From Chloroflexota bacterium (lineage in GTDB: Bacteria > Chloroflexota > Anaerolineae > Anaerolineales > Anaerolineaceae): a stretch of DNA of 64,000 nt. The stretch spans positions 186,001 through 250,000 of the forward strand of contig JAKAFP010000002.1 in assembly GCA_021825925.1 (NCBI GenBank), written 5' to 3'. Made by a program: the position numbers and the translations under genes. Positions 32,938 to 43,101 of this stretch are shown piece by piece. Position 1 is the first letter of the stretch. Each line of letters starts with the position of its first letter. The notes under the pieces were generated by a model, which ran no database searches, had not been told where the DNA came from, and worked only from the letters and a program-made list of their open reading frames with translations.

Positions 32938-34026
32938 ATGACAACTATTTGGAGCACCGTTCTAAGCATACTTGAATTCATACTCGCCTTTGGCGCTTTG
33001 GTATTCCTGCACGAACTCGGACACTTCATTGCAGCACGATCCAACAAAATTGAAGTGGAAGAATTTGGTTTTGGCTATCCACCGAAAATAATTAGATTAT
33101 TCCGCGCAGGCGGCACCGATTTCACCATTAACTGGATTCCCTTTGGCGGATTCTGCCGCATGAAAGGTGAAGCAGGTGACACCTTGGAAGCAGGTAGTTT
33201 TGCTGCCGCCAATCCATGGCGCCGGTTGGCCACCCTCTTGGGCGGACCGATCACCAATCTATTGATCGGTATGTTATTAATTGCTTTTCTATTCAGCCGC
33301 GTGGGTGCACCTGACCTGACCAAAGTTAAGATCATTGATATTGCACCAAATTCACCCGCCTCTGCAGAATTGTTGGTCGGGGATGTGATCACCGAACTTA
33401 ACGGTCAACCCGTGGACAGCATAGACAAACTAACCCAACTGGTTCGACCAAATCTTGGCAGCGAAGTGACATTAACGATCTTGCGAGATGGCAAGCCCAT
33501 CGAAATTAAGATCATTCCCCGTGCGAAATCACCTGAAGGTGAAGGTGCCATGGGCGTTGCGATTTCAAATCCGGTCAATAAGATCACCTACCTGCAAGCC
33601 ATCCCTATGGCTTTTGTCTCGACCCTGGACCAGGGCTACCAGATGTTAATGATCCCGGTGCGCCTCATCAGCGGACAGATCGCCGCTTCTGATGCCAGAA
33701 TGGTCAGCGTCAAAGGTATCTACGACATTTTCTCGCAAGTTCAAACCATTGATAAAGAAGCCACCGCCGTTGACCCAAGCGTTAAAGGGCTGACCGTTTT
33801 GAACTTTTTGGCCATGATCTCGATCGCATTGGGGTTCACCAACCTGCTTCCCATCCCCGCATTGGACGGCGGTCATATTCTGTTCCTGATCCCGGAAATT
33901 CTTTTCAAAAAACGGGTCAAACCCGAATTGGAAGGCCGCGTTCATTTTATCGGCTACGTCATTCTCATGGGGTTAATGGTCGTCATGGTGATCAACGACA
34001 TCATTAATCCCGTCATTCTTAAATAG
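32938..34026 (+). CDS. rseP: RseP-type site-2 metalloprotease (M50)
   Basis: Intramembrane zinc protease of 362 residues that in other bacteria cleaves membrane-bound anti-sigma factors and signal-peptide remnants. The HELGH motif is H25-E26-H29 within the first membrane helix; a PDZ domain lies at about 125-200 (IAPNSPASAELLVGDVITELNGQPV); the third zinc ligand Asp lies in LPIPALDGGHILF. Several more hydrophobic segments follow. The neighbouring HEAT-repeat gene starts 11 bp downstream, followed by a secreted metallopeptidase, suggesting an envelope-related operon. A substrate could be the DUF5667 sigma partner elsewhere in the window, but that is a guess. Confidence 0.9.
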   Translation: MTTIWSTVLSILEFILAFGALVFLHELGHFIAARSNKIEVEEFGFGYPPKIIRLFRAGGTDFTINWIPFGGFCRMKGEAGDTLEAGSFAAANPWRRLATLLGGPITNLLIGMLLIAFLFSRVGAPDLTKVKIIDIAPNSPASAELLVGDVITELNGQPVDSIDKLTQLVRPNLGSEVTLTILRDGKPIEIKIIPRAKSPEGEGAMGVAISNPVNKITYLQAIPMAFVSTLDQGYQMLMIPVRLISGQIAASDARMVSVKGIYDIFSQVQTIDKEATAVDPSVKGLTVLNFLAMISIALGFTNLLPIPALDGGHILFLIPEILFKKRVKPELEGRVHFIGYVILMGLMVVMVINDIINPVILK

Positions 34027-34036
34027 GAAACCATAA

Positions 34037-35131
34037 ATGGAAGAAGCGCTCGAAAGAATTAAATTCACTGAAGTTGCAGCTGCTTTAAAAGACACCGATC
34101 ATCCCTTCCCTCCCCGTTTGTTGAGGGGATTCTCTGACCTTTTTCCCCGGGATATTAAAGAATTTCTTCCCATCTGGCAGGATACCAGCATCACCCGCAA
34201 AATCTCATTGCTTGAAGATCTGGAAGAGATCACCGAAAAAGACACCCTGGTCTGCTTCGATGAAGTCGCCAAATCCGTGATCAATGATCTTGATCCGCGG
34301 GTGCGGGTGCTCGCCATGCGTTTGCTATGGGAATCTGAAGATCCCAAACTGGTTCCGATCCTCATTGAATTGATGCTTGAAGACATTGACGAGGGCGTCA
34401 GATCCACGGCTGCTTCGCTGTTGGGTCATTTTGTCTACCTGGGTGAATTGGATGAGATTCCCGATGCAGTCAAGATATCCGCGGTCAAAAGCCTTTTGGA
34501 TGTGGTGTTGAGCGAAGAGGTTTCACAGGTGCGCATGCGCGCGCTTGAATCCCTGGGTTATTCCAGCCACCCCAAGGTGCCTGCCTTGATCAAAGCAGCA
34601 TACGATTCCAAAGAAAACCTGTGGGTGGCCTGCGCATTATGCGCCATGGGCCGTTCAGCCGATGACCAGTGGTCCGAATTCGTACAAGAGAAACTGGATT
34701 CCAACGATTCCGACATTAAATTTGAAGCCGCCCGTGCCGCTGGTGAACTTGAGATCCCTACTGCCCTCGATCAACTATTTACGATGGTTGAAGAAGAGGA
34801 TTATGACAGTGAGATCCGTCTGGCAGCCATTTGGTCGCTTTCACAAATCGGCGGCCGTGAAGTCAAAGAAAAACTTCAGGAATTGCTTAAAGATTCAGAA
34901 AGCGATGAAGAAATAGAATGGCTTGAAAAAGCCCTGGAAAATCTTGAGATTAGCAGTTCATCCGAAGGTTTGAATTTCTTTAACTTCAAACCCCAGGGTG
35001 CCGTGGATGAAGACGATGACCTGGATGGTCTCGATGATCTGGACGAGGAAGACGGATTCGATGACGTTGATTTCGATAGTCTTGAAGAAGACGGCGACGA
35101 CGACAGCGACGATGATGACGAAGATGAGTAA
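34037..35131 (+). CDS. HEAT-repeat protein with a highly acidic C-terminal tail
   Basis: A 364-residue soluble protein. Helical repeats of about 30-35 residues run from about 70 to 305, with typical HEAT phrases such as DLDPRVRVLAMRLLWES, DEGVRSTAASLLGHF, VSQVRMRALESLGYS and DSEIRLAAIWSLSQIGG. The tail (about 322-364) is almost only Asp and Glu. The fold resembles PBS-lyase-type HEAT proteins used as scaffolds. AGGA precedes ATG 34037. It lies 11 bp after rseP and 15 bp before the secreted peptidase. The function is unknown; the acidic tail suggests binding of a basic partner or divalent metals. Confidence 0.8.
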   Translation: MEEALERIKFTEVAAALKDTDHPFPPRLLRGFSDLFPRDIKEFLPIWQDTSITRKISLLEDLEEITEKDTLVCFDEVAKSVINDLDPRVRVLAMRLLWESEDPKLVPILIELMLEDIDEGVRSTAASLLGHFVYLGELDEIPDAVKISAVKSLLDVVLSEEVSQVRMRALESLGYSSHPKVPALIKAAYDSKENLWVACALCAMGRSADDQWSEFVQEKLDSNDSDIKFEAARAAGELEIPTALDQLFTMVEEEDYDSEIRLAAIWSLSQIGGREVKEKLQELLKDSESDEEIEWLEKALENLEISSSSEGLNFFNFKPQGAVDEDDDLDGLDDLDEEDGFDDVDFDSLEEDGDDDSDDDDEDE

Positions 35132-35146
35132 ATCAGGACTCTGATC

Positions 35147-36337
35147 ATGCAGGGGCTGATTCGATTCCTCCTTTGTTTTCTGTTGTTGCTGCCTGTCAGC
35201 AGTGTCAGTGCCCAAAGTCAGGAACCGGTCAATAATGTTAAGTTGGAGTATCAATTTGGTACCGCAATCCATCTGACGGCCAGCCTCACAAATTCTTCAG
35301 AATACGCCTCAATTCTGTTGATCCTGCAGCCGGATGGACAGTCTTCCAGACAGGTTGAAATAACGCCTGCAGCGGATGGCAGTATCACAGTCAATTACAA
35401 TTTAACCCTCGATCCGCTGCGCCCATTTGCCCGCGTGTATTACTGGTTTGAATTCACCAATCTGGATGGCTCAAGCCTGACCACGCCCTCCTACTGGTTC
35501 GATTATCTCGATGACCGTTATCAATGGGTCTCATCTGAAACTGAACTTTTTCACATTCATTGGGTGGATGGTGCGGATTCCTTTGGCCAAAAGACACAGG
35601 AAATTGCACGTAATGGCCTAAAAGCGGCCTCAGCGCTACTACCGGTAACCCCTGATTTTCCTATCTCCATCTACATATATCCTGATGTCAATTCACTCCA
35701 ACAGGCTCTCTCGCTGGCTGGCCAACCCTGGATCGCCGGGCATGCCTCGGCCGATCTTGGAGTTCTGCTGGTTTCGAATGGAAACCAATCCGCCGAACTG
35801 ATCGAAATGGAACGCCAGATTCCACACGAATTGATGCATGTTATTGAATACACATTAGCCGGAGCCTCTTACTCAGCCATCCCTGCCTGGCTGACTGAAG
35901 GTCTCGCCACCTCTGTGGAGCTTTATCCGGACCCCGATCTGCAGCGCATTTTAAATGATGCCCAGGCCAGCGGTTCGCTTCTCACTTTTTCTTCCTTGTG
36001 CGATGGCTTTCCACAGGACGCCAAAACTGCACAACTTGCCTATGCGCAGTCTGCTTCGTTTGTCAATTATCTCAACGGCCGCTTCGGCTCGGAGATTTTT
36101 ACCCAATTGATCCAAAACACCGCCTCTGGCCAGACCTGCGCTAACGCAGTCAACTCTGCTGTTAACGTACCATTTGACCAGCTCGAAAAAGATTGGATCG
36201 CTTCCACCTTCACCACCTCAACTCCGGTCAATTTTGGCATTTTGGCGGTAGTCATTTCGGCGGGGGTTCTGCTGGCGGTCTTACTGATCATACTGTTGCG
36301 CAAACGACATTCCGCTGAAAGGTTTCACCATGACTGA
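35147..36337 (+). CDS. Secreted, membrane-anchored MA-type metallopeptidase
   Basis: A 396-residue protein with a signal peptide (residues 1-22, ending VSA), an N-terminal beta-rich region (about 25-120), a zinc peptidase domain, and a single membrane helix near the C-terminus (about 364-386) followed by basic residues. The gluzincin-like motif is H227-E228-L-M-H231 with LTEGLATSVE about 25 residues later, the pattern of the peptidase MA-like family. The catalytic domain should therefore face outward. It overlaps acylphosphatase by 8 bp. Its substrate is unknown. Association with an RseP-type protease hints at envelope protein turnover. Confidence 0.78.
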   Translation: MQGLIRFLLCFLLLLPVSSVSAQSQEPVNNVKLEYQFGTAIHLTASLTNSSEYASILLILQPDGQSSRQVEITPAADGSITVNYNLTLDPLRPFARVYYWFEFTNLDGSSLTTPSYWFDYLDDRYQWVSSETELFHIHWVDGADSFGQKTQEIARNGLKAASALLPVTPDFPISIYIYPDVNSLQQALSLAGQPWIAGHASADLGVLLVSNGNQSAELIEMERQIPHELMHVIEYTLAGASYSAIPAWLTEGLATSVELYPDPDLQRILNDAQASGSLLTFSSLCDGFPQDAKTAQLAYAQSASFVNYLNGRFGSEIFTQLIQNTASGQTCANAVNSAVNVPFDQLEKDWIASTFTTSTPVNFGILAVVISAGVLLAVLLIILLRKRHSAERFHHD

Positions 36338-36632
36338 TTCAACGAACGAGCAATTGGTACAAATTCACATCCGCGTGGATGGACACGTGCAGGGTGTCGG
36401 TTTTCGCTACTTCGTCTACGACTTTGCCCAATCCAAAGCGCTCACCGGATGGGTGCGTAATCGCCACAACGGCGAGGTTGAAGTATTGGCAGAGGGAACC
36501 CGCTCTGACCTCGAAGACCTGCTCACCCACGTCCGCCGCGGACCGAGCCGCTCGATGGTCACCGATGTCAAATTCGATTGGTCTGAAGCAACCAATCTCT
36601 ACGATAGATTCTCCATGCTGCCTACCGAGTAA
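36330..36632 (+). CDS. acyP: Acylphosphatase
   Basis: A 100-residue enzyme that hydrolyses carboxyl-phosphate bonds. The family signature VDGHVQGVGFRYFV carries the phosphate-binding R26, and the catalytic Asn is N44 in GWVRNRHNGEVEV. Full single-domain length. ATG 36330 is inside the last codons of the metallopeptidase gene (8-bp overlap), so translation is probably coupled, though a functional connection is not obvious. It is the last gene before a convergent uvrB. Confidence 0.92.
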   Translation: MTDSTNEQLVQIHIRVDGHVQGVGFRYFVYDFAQSKALTGWVRNRHNGEVEVLAEGTRSDLEDLLTHVRRGPSRSMVTDVKFDWSEATNLYDRFSMLPTE

Positions 36633-36672
36633 ACTTTTCAACAAATTGGATTTTTGCTTCGTCATTATTACG

Positions 36673-36711
36673 AACAACCTTGACAAGGTTTAAAACCTTG
36701 TCAAGGTTGTT
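36673..36711. repeat. Dispersed palindrome, copy 1 (19-bp perfect arms)
   Basis: Perfect inverted repeat of 19 bp around a single central A at 36692. The core of each arm is CCTTGACAAGG, itself a palindrome around one base. It lies between convergent acyP and uvrB. Two other copies occur at 44735-44767 and 49116-49162, both also between convergent genes. It may act as a bidirectional terminator or be a REP-like element. Confidence 0.9.
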
Positions 36712-36812
36712 TCTAAAATATTGGATTAGGTTTCGTTAACTTCACCAGACTTTATGTGCCAGAAAAGATAGCTCCCTATTAAGGTGGCTTTGCTTGATGC
36801 TGTAAAGTGAAA

Positions 36813-36844
36813 GAGTCCAAATTCCAAAGAAGGAATTTGGACTC
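36813..36844. terminator. Terminator downstream of uvrB
   Basis: GAGTCCAAATTCC (36813-36825), 6-nt loop, GGAATTTGGACTC (36832-36844): a perfect 13-bp stem 11 bp beyond the uvrB stop. On the minus strand it is followed by a T-rich stretch (TTTCACTTT). Confidence 0.8.
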
Positions 36845-36855
36845 TGCTAACACAC

Positions 36856-38904
36856 TTAATCCACTTCACCTGCTAGTAGTTTGGCCTTCTTCCACGGCGG
36901 CAGATCGGATTCTTCAGCCAACAGTCGGCGTAGGTCAATGATCTGATCCCTGAAAGCCGCCGCCTGCTCGAACGCCAGGTCTTTTGCGGATTGCTTCATC
37001 TGGCTTTCCAGTTCGGCAATCAGCCGTTTGATCTCTTTCTCTGGGATGCCTGTGGTTTCTTTGCCAGCTTTGTAATGACCGCGGTTCTCGGCCACCATCG
37101 GGCTGTCTTCTGAGAGCCGTTCGGTGATGTCATGGACTGCTTTGATAATGGTAAAGGGTTCGATATTGTGGGCGGTGTTGTAATCCATTTGTTTCTTGCG
37201 TCTGCGATTGGTTTCGTCAATGGCCTGCGCCATGGCATCAGTGATCTTGTCGGCATACATGATCACTTTACCGTTGACGTTGCGCGCGGCACGTCCCACG
37301 GTTTGGATCAGCGCAGTGGCGGACCGAAGGAAACCCTGTTTATCGGCATCAAGGATCGCCACCATGGATACCTCGGGCAGGTCCAGCCCTTCGCGCAACA
37401 GATTGATGCCCACCAGCACATCAAACACGCCCATGCGCAGGTCGCGTAAGATGCCCACCCGTTCCAGCGTCTCCACCTCGGAATGCAGATAGCTGACCTT
37501 AACCCCCAACTCCAGCAGATAATCCGAAAGGTCTTCAGACATACGCTTGGTCAAAGTGGTGACCAGAACGCGTTCGCCCTTTTCGGTGCGTTGTTTGATC
37601 TCGGCATATAGATCATCCACCTGCCCCTTGGTCGGTCTGACTTCGATCTGCGGATCCACCAACCCGGTTGGGCGGATGATCTGCTCGACCACCTGGTTGG
37701 CTCGACTCATTTCAAATTCCGCGGGGGTGGCCGAGGTGTAAATGGTGTAGCCCATTTTGCGTTCAAATTCATCAAAGGTGAGCGGACGGTTATCCATGGC
37801 GCTGGGCAGCCTGAAGCCGTATTCCACCAGGGTGCTCTTGCGGGATTGATCGCCGTGGTACATACCTTTGATCTGCGGTACGGTCATGTGAGATTCATCC
37901 AAAAATAACAGGTATTCAGAGGGCAGGTAGTCCATCAAGGTCCACGGCGCTGAGCCGGCTGGGCGTTGATCCAAATGGCGCGAATAGTTCTCGATGCCAG
38001 AACAGTAGCCGACCTCTTTTAACATCTCAAGATCATAACGGCAGCGTTGCTCAATCCGCTGAGCTTCGAGTAGTCGCTGGTTGGAATTGAAGTACTTCAC
38101 CTGGTCATCCAGTTCAGACTCGATATCGGTAATAGCCTGTTTCAAACGGGTTTCATTGGCGATGTAATGCTTGGCAGGGTAGATCTCAATGTGCTGCGGT
38201 TCTGCAATGATCTCACCGGTCAGCGGACTGTATTCCACGATCTTTTCGACCTCGTCCCCGAAGAAACTGAGACGGAAGGCTTTTTTCTCTTCGTATGCCG
38301 GGAAGATCTCGATCGTATCTCCGCGCACCCTGAATGCGCCCGGCTTGAGTTCCATGTCGTTGCGCTGATACTGGCTCTCGATCAACTGCCTGAGCAGTGC
38401 ATTGCGCCGGTAAATGCCGCCAATATCCAGATTGACCACCACGTTGCCGTAGTTCTCAGGGTTGCCCAAACCGTAGATGCATGACACAGAGGCAACGATG
38501 ATCACGTCCTTGCGGGACATTAAAGACATAGTCGCCGCGAGGCGCATGCGATCGATTTCTTCGTTGATATCCGTCTCTTTTTCGATGAACAGGTCATGCC
38601 GCGGAACGTAAGCTTCAGGCTGGTAGTAGTCGTAGTATGACACGAAATACTCCACCGCGTTTTCGGGGAAGAATTCCTTGAACTCTGCATAAAGCTGCGC
38701 GGCCAGGGTTTTGTTGTGCGCCATGATCAACGCCGGCATCTGCGTATTTTGAATGATGTTGGCCATGGTGAAGGTCTTGCCGGTACCCGTGGCGCCAAGC
38801 AGTACCTGGTCGCGGTAACCCTTGTTCACACCTTCCACCAATTGTTTGATGGCTTCCGGCTGATCACCGGTGGGAATGTAAGGAGCTTGAAGTTTGAAAT
38901 CCAT
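36856..38904 (-). CDS. uvrB: Excinuclease ABC subunit B
   Basis: Damage-verifying helicase-like subunit of nucleotide excision repair. The 682 residues show the Walker A GATGTGKT at 37-44, the beta-hairpin region [19 protein letters not shown]-like LLFLDESHM, the helicase C-terminal [14 protein letters not shown] and [14 protein letters not shown] motifs, and a C-terminal UVR domain (about 625-660) for UvrC/UvrA contact. AGGA lies 6-7 nt before the ATG. It has its own extended -10 promoter and lies just downstream of mfd on the same strand, placing two nucleotide-excision-repair functions side by side. Confidence 0.97.
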   Translation of the reverse strand: MDFKLQAPYIPTGDQPEAIKQLVEGVNKGYRDQVLLGATGTGKTFTMANIIQNTQMPALIMAHNKTLAAQLYAEFKEFFPENAVEYFVSYYDYYQPEAYVPRHDLFIEKETDINEEIDRMRLAATMSLMSRKDVIIVASVSCIYGLGNPENYGNVVVNLDIGGIYRRNALLRQLIESQYQRNDMELKPGAFRVRGDTIEIFPAYEEKKAFRLSFFGDEVEKIVEYSPLTGEIIAEPQHIEIYPAKHYIANETRLKQAITDIESELDDQVKYFNSNQRLLEAQRIEQRCRYDLEMLKEVGYCSGIENYSRHLDQRPAGSAPWTLMDYLPSEYLLFLDESHMTVPQIKGMYHGDQSRKSTLVEYGFRLPSAMDNRPLTFDEFERKMGYTIYTSATPAEFEMSRANQVVEQIIRPTGLVDPQIEVRPTKGQVDDLYAEIKQRTEKGERVLVTTLTKRMSEDLSDYLLELGVKVSYLHSEVETLERVGILRDLRMGVFDVLVGINLLREGLDLPEVSMVAILDADKQGFLRSATALIQTVGRAARNVNGKVIMYADKITDAMAQAIDETNRRRKKQMDYNTAHNIEPFTIIKAVHDITERLSEDSPMVAENRGHYKAGKETTGIPEKEIKRLIAELESQMKQSAKDLAFEQAAAFRDQIIDLRRLLAEESDLPPWKKAKLLAGEVD

Positions 38905-38936
38905 AACAAATCCTGATTAACGAATAAGAAATATCA

Positions 38937-38972
38937 ATACCCAATTATAGCACATCTGTTCTTTAATTACAG
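38937..38972 (-). promoter_or_regulatory. Extended -10 promoter of uvrB
   Basis: On the minus strand TGC-TATAAT (38952 down to 38944) is a perfect extended -10; the -35 position reads CTGTAA, a weak match. Predicted start near 38937, giving a leader of about 33 nt. I see no obvious LexA-type inverted repeat in it. Confidence 0.65.
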
Positions 38973-38974
38973 CA

Positions 38975-38997
38975 GGGGCACAGCGGCGCTGTACCCC
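38975..38997 (-). terminator. Hairpin after mfd
   Basis: GGGGCACAGCG (38975-38985) and CGCTGTACCCC (38987-38997) form an 11-bp stem with one mismatch and a 1-nt centre, 12 bp beyond the mfd stop. The T-tract is weak, so it may be a dispersed GC-rich palindrome that also ends mfd transcription. Confidence 0.55.
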
Positions 38998-39008
38998 CAC
39001 AAACATGG

Positions 39009-42000
39009 TCATTTGGCGATCTTCCCCAACACCTCAATCAGATCCTCCCGCCACCCATCATTGGATGGATCCACCTTCATCCAGTAGGCATTCTTGCCGG
39101 CCCGCAGACGTGCATCAGGGGTGTTCAGCTCACGCGCGGGCACGCCTTCTGGCAGCGCCGGGAAGCGCAGCACAAGCTGCTCGCCTTCGATGGTGATGGA
39201 GTTCAACCCGGCCTTCTCGCCCATCAGTTTTACGCGGATCTGATAGAGCAGATTCTTGACCGGTTCCACCAAAGCACCGAAACGGTCCACAAATTCCTCT
39301 GAGAGTTCATCCAACTCGGATTCCAGCGTGATGGATGCCATACGCCGGTAGAGCTGCAAGCGCAGTGCCTGATCCTGCACATACTCCGCGGGTAGACCGA
39401 CCGCCAGCGGCAGATCCACGCTTACGGGGATGTAGGCGCCGGTGATACCGAACAATTTCTCCACATCCTTGGTATTGGGCATGGTCTTGCGCAGTTCATG
39501 CACCGCATCCGAGAGCATGCGTGTATAAAGATGGAAACCCACATTGGCAATGTAACCCGATTGACGCATGCCCAGCATCTCACCCGCCCCGCGCATTTCA
39601 AGGTCACGCATGGCAATGGAATAGCCAGCCCCCAATTGGGTGTTCTCGGCGATCGTCTCAAGCCGCTCCTGCCCTTCGATCGTGGGTGGCTTCTTTCGAT
39701 GTCTGAAGAAGTAGGCGTAAGCACGCTGGGTGCCGCGTCCGACCCGACCACGCAGTTGATAGAGCTGCGAAAGGCCAAAGGTATCGCCGCGGTCCACAAT
39801 CAGCGTGTTGGCGTTGGGGATGTCGAGGCCGGATTCAATGATCGAGGTGCACAAAAGCACATCAATTTCGTTGTGGGTGAACTTGCTCATCACGTTCGAG
39901 AGTTCGTCTTCCTTCATTTGTCCGTGGCCGATGCCGATACGCGCTTCGGGCACCAGGTTGTGCAAATGCACCTGCATGGCGTGGATGGTCGTGACACGGT
40001 TGTGCACAAAGAAGACCTGCCCGCCTCTATCCATCTCACGGACGATGGCCTGGCGCACGATGCGCGGAGAGTAAGGCCCAATATGGGTGATGATCGGCAG
40101 ACGCTCCGCCGGGGGTGTATTAATTATCGAAATGTCGCGGGCTCCGGTTAGCGCCATATAAAGCGTGCGTGGGATGGGTGTGGCCGTGAGTGTCAGCACG
40201 TCCACTTCGGTGCGCAGTTTCTTGAAATGTTCCTTGTGGGTCACGCCAAAGCGCTGTTCCTCATCAATGATCACCAGCCCCAGATCTTTGAAAGTAACAT
40301 CCGAGGTCAGCAGGCGGTGGGTGCCGATGACAATGTCCATCTCGCCCAGCGCCAGTTTGAGCACGATCTCGTCCTGCTCCTTGGGGGTTCTAAAGCGCGA
40401 AAGCATTTCCACTGCCACCGGAAAAGCCGAAAGTCGCTGCCTGAAGGTCTCGTAATGCTGCTGCGCCAGCACAGTGGTCGGCACCAAAATGGCGACCTGC
40501 TTGCCATCCATGACCGCTTTGAAAGCCGCGCGCAGCGCCACTTCGGTCTTGCCGTAACCGACGTCGCCGCATAACAGCCTGTCCATCGGACGGGGCGTCA
40601 TCATATCGGCTTTGACTTCGTTGATCGCCTGCAATTGGTCTGCAGTCTCCACAAACGGGAAGCTGGCCTCGAGTTCACGCTGCCAGGGATGATCGGGATT
40701 GAAGGCGTAACCAATCGAGGTCAGACGTTTTGCATAAAGTTCCAACAGCTCCTGTGCGACCTTGACCACTTCTTCGCGCACGGTCTGCTTGGTCTGACCC
40801 CATTCCGTGCTGCCCAAACGCGAAGGTTTGGGCGGTTCGCCGCCGGGACCGACGTAGCGGCTTAAACGGTCTGCCTGGTGGATGGGTACATAAAGCTGAT
40901 CACCTCCGTCATACTCCACCAGCAGGAACTCTCGTTCGGTGCCCTCGAGCGTACGCCGTACCAGGCCGGCAAAGCGTCCGATGCCGTAATCCACATGCAC
41001 CACCCAATCGCCGGTTTTCAAGTCCGCGAATGTGGATTCAGGCGCCATGTGGGTGACCTTAACCCTGGCACGCGGAATGGGTCTCACCCAGCCAAATATT
41101 TCACTGTCGGTGATCAGGTGCAGAGTGGTGCCGTCTTCAAGCGCCATATCCCAACCTTCAGTCAGGGTGGCTTCTTTAAAGATCGGTGGATTCTCCGGAC
41201 AATCGAGGCGTTTCTCGCTCCAAATTTCTTGAAGGCGAGAAAGTTGGCGGGTGACGATCACTGTTTGGTCGCCTTTACTACAGGATTCGTTTAAGTGGTC
41301 AATAAAGGGCTTGAGCTGGCCGCCAAAGCGTTCACCCGGCTGAAAGATTCCGCCGATGGTGATCTCTTCTTCATCCAGCGCGCGACCCAATTCAACCCAG
41401 CGCCGGGTCTGAATGTTATCTATCAGTTCCGACCAGGTGACATAAGGGATCGGGAAAGACTCATCAAGGGTTCCCTCGGTGATGCTTTCTTTGCGCATCT
41501 TGAGCGCCTGTTCTTCAATTTCTTCGTCGAAGCTCTGGATGTTGGCCAGGTTGTCGATCACCACCAGGCCATTCTTGGGCAGGTAATCCAGAATGGTGGA
41601 AGGTGCAGGGTGCATGACCGGGATCAGGAATTCGTCCGATTGATCACCTCGCTCATACCCTTCTGGCATTTTGTATCCCTCGGGCAGTTTATTGATCAAA
41701 TATTCACGCGCCGGGGTGATCGTCAGCTGCTCGATTCCGCGGACGGTACGCTGGGTGGTCGGATCAAACTGCCTGAGGGTGTCAATTTCGTCGCCAAAAA
41801 ACTCCAACCTGGCTGGAAAGGCTTCAGAAGGCGTCCATACATCCAGGATGCCACCGCGCTGGGAGAATTGTCCATGATCCAAAACGGTATCCACGGCCTC
41901 GTAGCCGATATCCACCCAATTGCGTTTAAGCTCCTGGGGATTGATCTGTTGGTTGACGCGAATGGTTTTGCTGGCAATGATGAAATCCCGCCTCGGAAGG

Positions 42001-42401
42001 GTGCGTGTCATCACTGCTCTGAGCGATGCAACGACCACAGCTGCTTTTTCCGGTTTTTGGGTTCCGGGTAAGTGATATTGAGCCAGCGCGCTTAACGCTG
42101 ACAACCGGTCCCGGCGGGTCAAGGCACCCCAGGCGGCCTGTTCATAGAACATCGGGTTGGGTTCAGGAAAGTGAAAACGCGGATGGTCGGGCAACCAGAA
42201 CGCCAGTTCATCAAACATCATCAGAGCGCGATCCACTTTATCGGTTAAAAGCAAAATGGGAACATTCAGGTCAAGGGAAAGTGAAGCCAACACAGGCAGC
42301 CGCGCAGGCCTGGAGAGACCCAATCCCTGCAGGGTCTTGCCCGCCATCACAGCTTCGAGCGTTTTATGATAAACGGAATGGCTCCGCAGTCTCTCCAGCA
42401 T
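39009..42401 (-). CDS. mfd: Transcription-repair coupling factor
   Basis: A 1,130-residue ATPase that removes stalled RNA polymerase and recruits UvrA. The N-terminal part (about 1-330) has the UvrB-like damage module ([35 protein letters not shown]). A CarD-like polymerase-interaction domain follows (about 460-530: [27 protein letters not shown]). The RecG-like motor is at about 570-920 ([58 protein letters not shown]) and the TRCF C-terminal domain closes the protein. It starts 8 bp after pth on the same strand and is followed by uvrB. The full family length is present. Confidence 0.97.
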   Translation of the reverse strand: MLERLRSHSVYHKTLEAVMAGKTLQGLGLSRPARLPVLASLSLDLNVPILLLTDKVDRALMMFDELAFWLPDHPRFHFPEPNPMFYEQAAWGALTRRDRLSALSALAQYHLPGTQKPEKAAVVVASLRAVMTRTLPRRDFIIASKTIRVNQQINPQELKRNWVDIGYEAVDTVLDHGQFSQRGGILDVWTPSEAFPARLEFFGDEIDTLRQFDPTTQRTVRGIEQLTITPAREYLINKLPEGYKMPEGYERGDQSDEFLIPVMHPAPSTILDYLPKNGLVVIDNLANIQSFDEEIEEQALKMRKESITEGTLDESFPIPYVTWSELIDNIQTRRWVELGRALDEEEITIGGIFQPGERFGGQLKPFIDHLNESCSKGDQTVIVTRQLSRLQEIWSEKRLDCPENPPIFKEATLTEGWDMALEDGTTLHLITDSEIFGWVRPIPRARVKVTHMAPESTFADLKTGDWVVHVDYGIGRFAGLVRRTLEGTEREFLLVEYDGGDQLYVPIHQADRLSRYVGPGGEPPKPSRLGSTEWGQTKQTVREEVVKVAQELLELYAKRLTSIGYAFNPDHPWQRELEASFPFVETADQLQAINEVKADMMTPRPMDRLLCGDVGYGKTEVALRAAFKAVMDGKQVAILVPTTVLAQQHYETFRQRLSAFPVAVEMLSRFRTPKEQDEIVLKLALGEMDIVIGTHRLLTSDVTFKDLGLVIIDEEQRFGVTHKEHFKKLRTEVDVLTLTATPIPRTLYMALTGARDISIINTPPAERLPIITHIGPYSPRIVRQAIVREMDRGGQVFFVHNRVTTIHAMQVHLHNLVPEARIGIGHGQMKEDELSNVMSKFTHNEIDVLLCTSIIESGLDIPNANTLIVDRGDTFGLSQLYQLRGRVGRGTQRAYAYFFRHRKKPPTIEGQERLETIAENTQLGAGYSIAMRDLEMRGAGEMLGMRQSGYIANVGFHLYTRMLSDAVHELRKTMPNTKDVEKLFGITGAYIPVSVDLPLAVGLPAEYVQDQALRLQLYRRMASITLESELDELSEEFVDRFGALVEPVKNLLYQIRVKLMGEKAGLNSITIEGEQLVLRFPALPEGVPARELNTPDARLRAGKNAYWMKVDPSNDGWREDLIEVLGKIAK

Positions 42402-42409
42402 GTTTACCC

Positions 42410-43024
42410 TTATTGTTTAGGATTGAACTTGTTCATGGCGTTATCAATACCGTCAAGGACGAAACTCTTTACCGCTTCGGCGCCACGGTTGATGAATTCA
42501 GGTAAAAATTCCATATCGGTTTTACTGAACCCCTTCAGCACATAATCTGCTGCTTCACGCTGTCCGGGGGGACGCCCCACTCCCATGCGCAACCGGGCAA
42601 ACTCCTGGCTGCCAAGTTTTTCGATGATCGAACCGACGCCTTTTTGACCAGCCGAACCACCGCCCGGTCGCATGCGAATTTGTCCGAAAGGCAGATCCAC
42701 ATCATCGTGCGCCACGATCAATCTCGAAGGTTCGATCTTATAGAAATGCAGCAGGCTGACCACAGCCTGACCTGAAAGATTCATATAGGTCTGCGGCTTG
42801 GCCAAAATCACCTTTTGATCGCCAATTTTTCCGATGCCGATGATCGCCTTGCTCTGCACCTTGATCAACTTGCAGTCTATCAACTCGCCCAGTCGGTCTA
42901 TCACCATGAAACCGATATTATGTTTTGTCTCACGGTATTCACGCCCGGGGTTGCCCAGGCCAACGATGAGGAACGGCGCTGCGGCTTCAAGAGTGTCTGG
43001 TTTTTTTTGAAATAGAAAGGTCAT
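42410..43024 (-). CDS. pth: Peptidyl-tRNA hydrolase
   Basis: Releases tRNA from prematurely dropped peptidyl-tRNA. The 204 residues show the family motifs IVGLGNPG (N25), the catalytic H35 in KHNIGF, the catalytic Asp region VAHDDVDLPFG, and the phosphate-clamp loop GGGSAGQKGVGSI. GAGGA lies 4-5 nt before the ATG. The N-terminal extension (residues 1-16) is slightly longer than usual. It lies directly upstream of mfd, an adjacency common in bacteria. The stretch just upstream (43030-43090) holds an imperfect inverted repeat rich in CCTC/GAGG. Confidence 0.95.
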   Translation of the reverse strand: MTFLFQKKPDTLEAAAPFLIVGLGNPGREYRETKHNIGFMVIDRLGELIDCKLIKVQSKAIIGIGKIGDQKVILAKPQTYMNLSGQAVVSLLHFYKIEPSRLIVAHDDVDLPFGQIRMRPGGGSAGQKGVGSIIEKLGSQEFARLRMGVGRPPGQREAADYVLKGFSKTDMEFLPEFINRGAEAVKSFVLDGIDNAMNKFNPKQ

Positions 43025-43101
43025 AAGTCCTCAAAATCCCCCTCATCCCCTGCCTTTTCTCATAATGTGGGAGAAGGCGCTGAGGAGAGGAGATTAAAAA
43101 G

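Noticed and set aside
39498..40151. Long open frame (217 codons) on the plus strand inside mfd
   Set aside because: It is antisense to the highly conserved motor domain of mfd, has no ribosome site and no recognisable motif, and its length is explained by the codon bias of the gene beneath it. The same holds for the long antisense frames within purB, purH, the ABC exporter and nnr.
43030..43095. Terminator upstream of pth
   Set aside because: The inverted repeat (GCCTTTTCTC with GGAGAAGGC) is imperfect and has no T-tract; it looks more like a dispersed repeat than a terminator.
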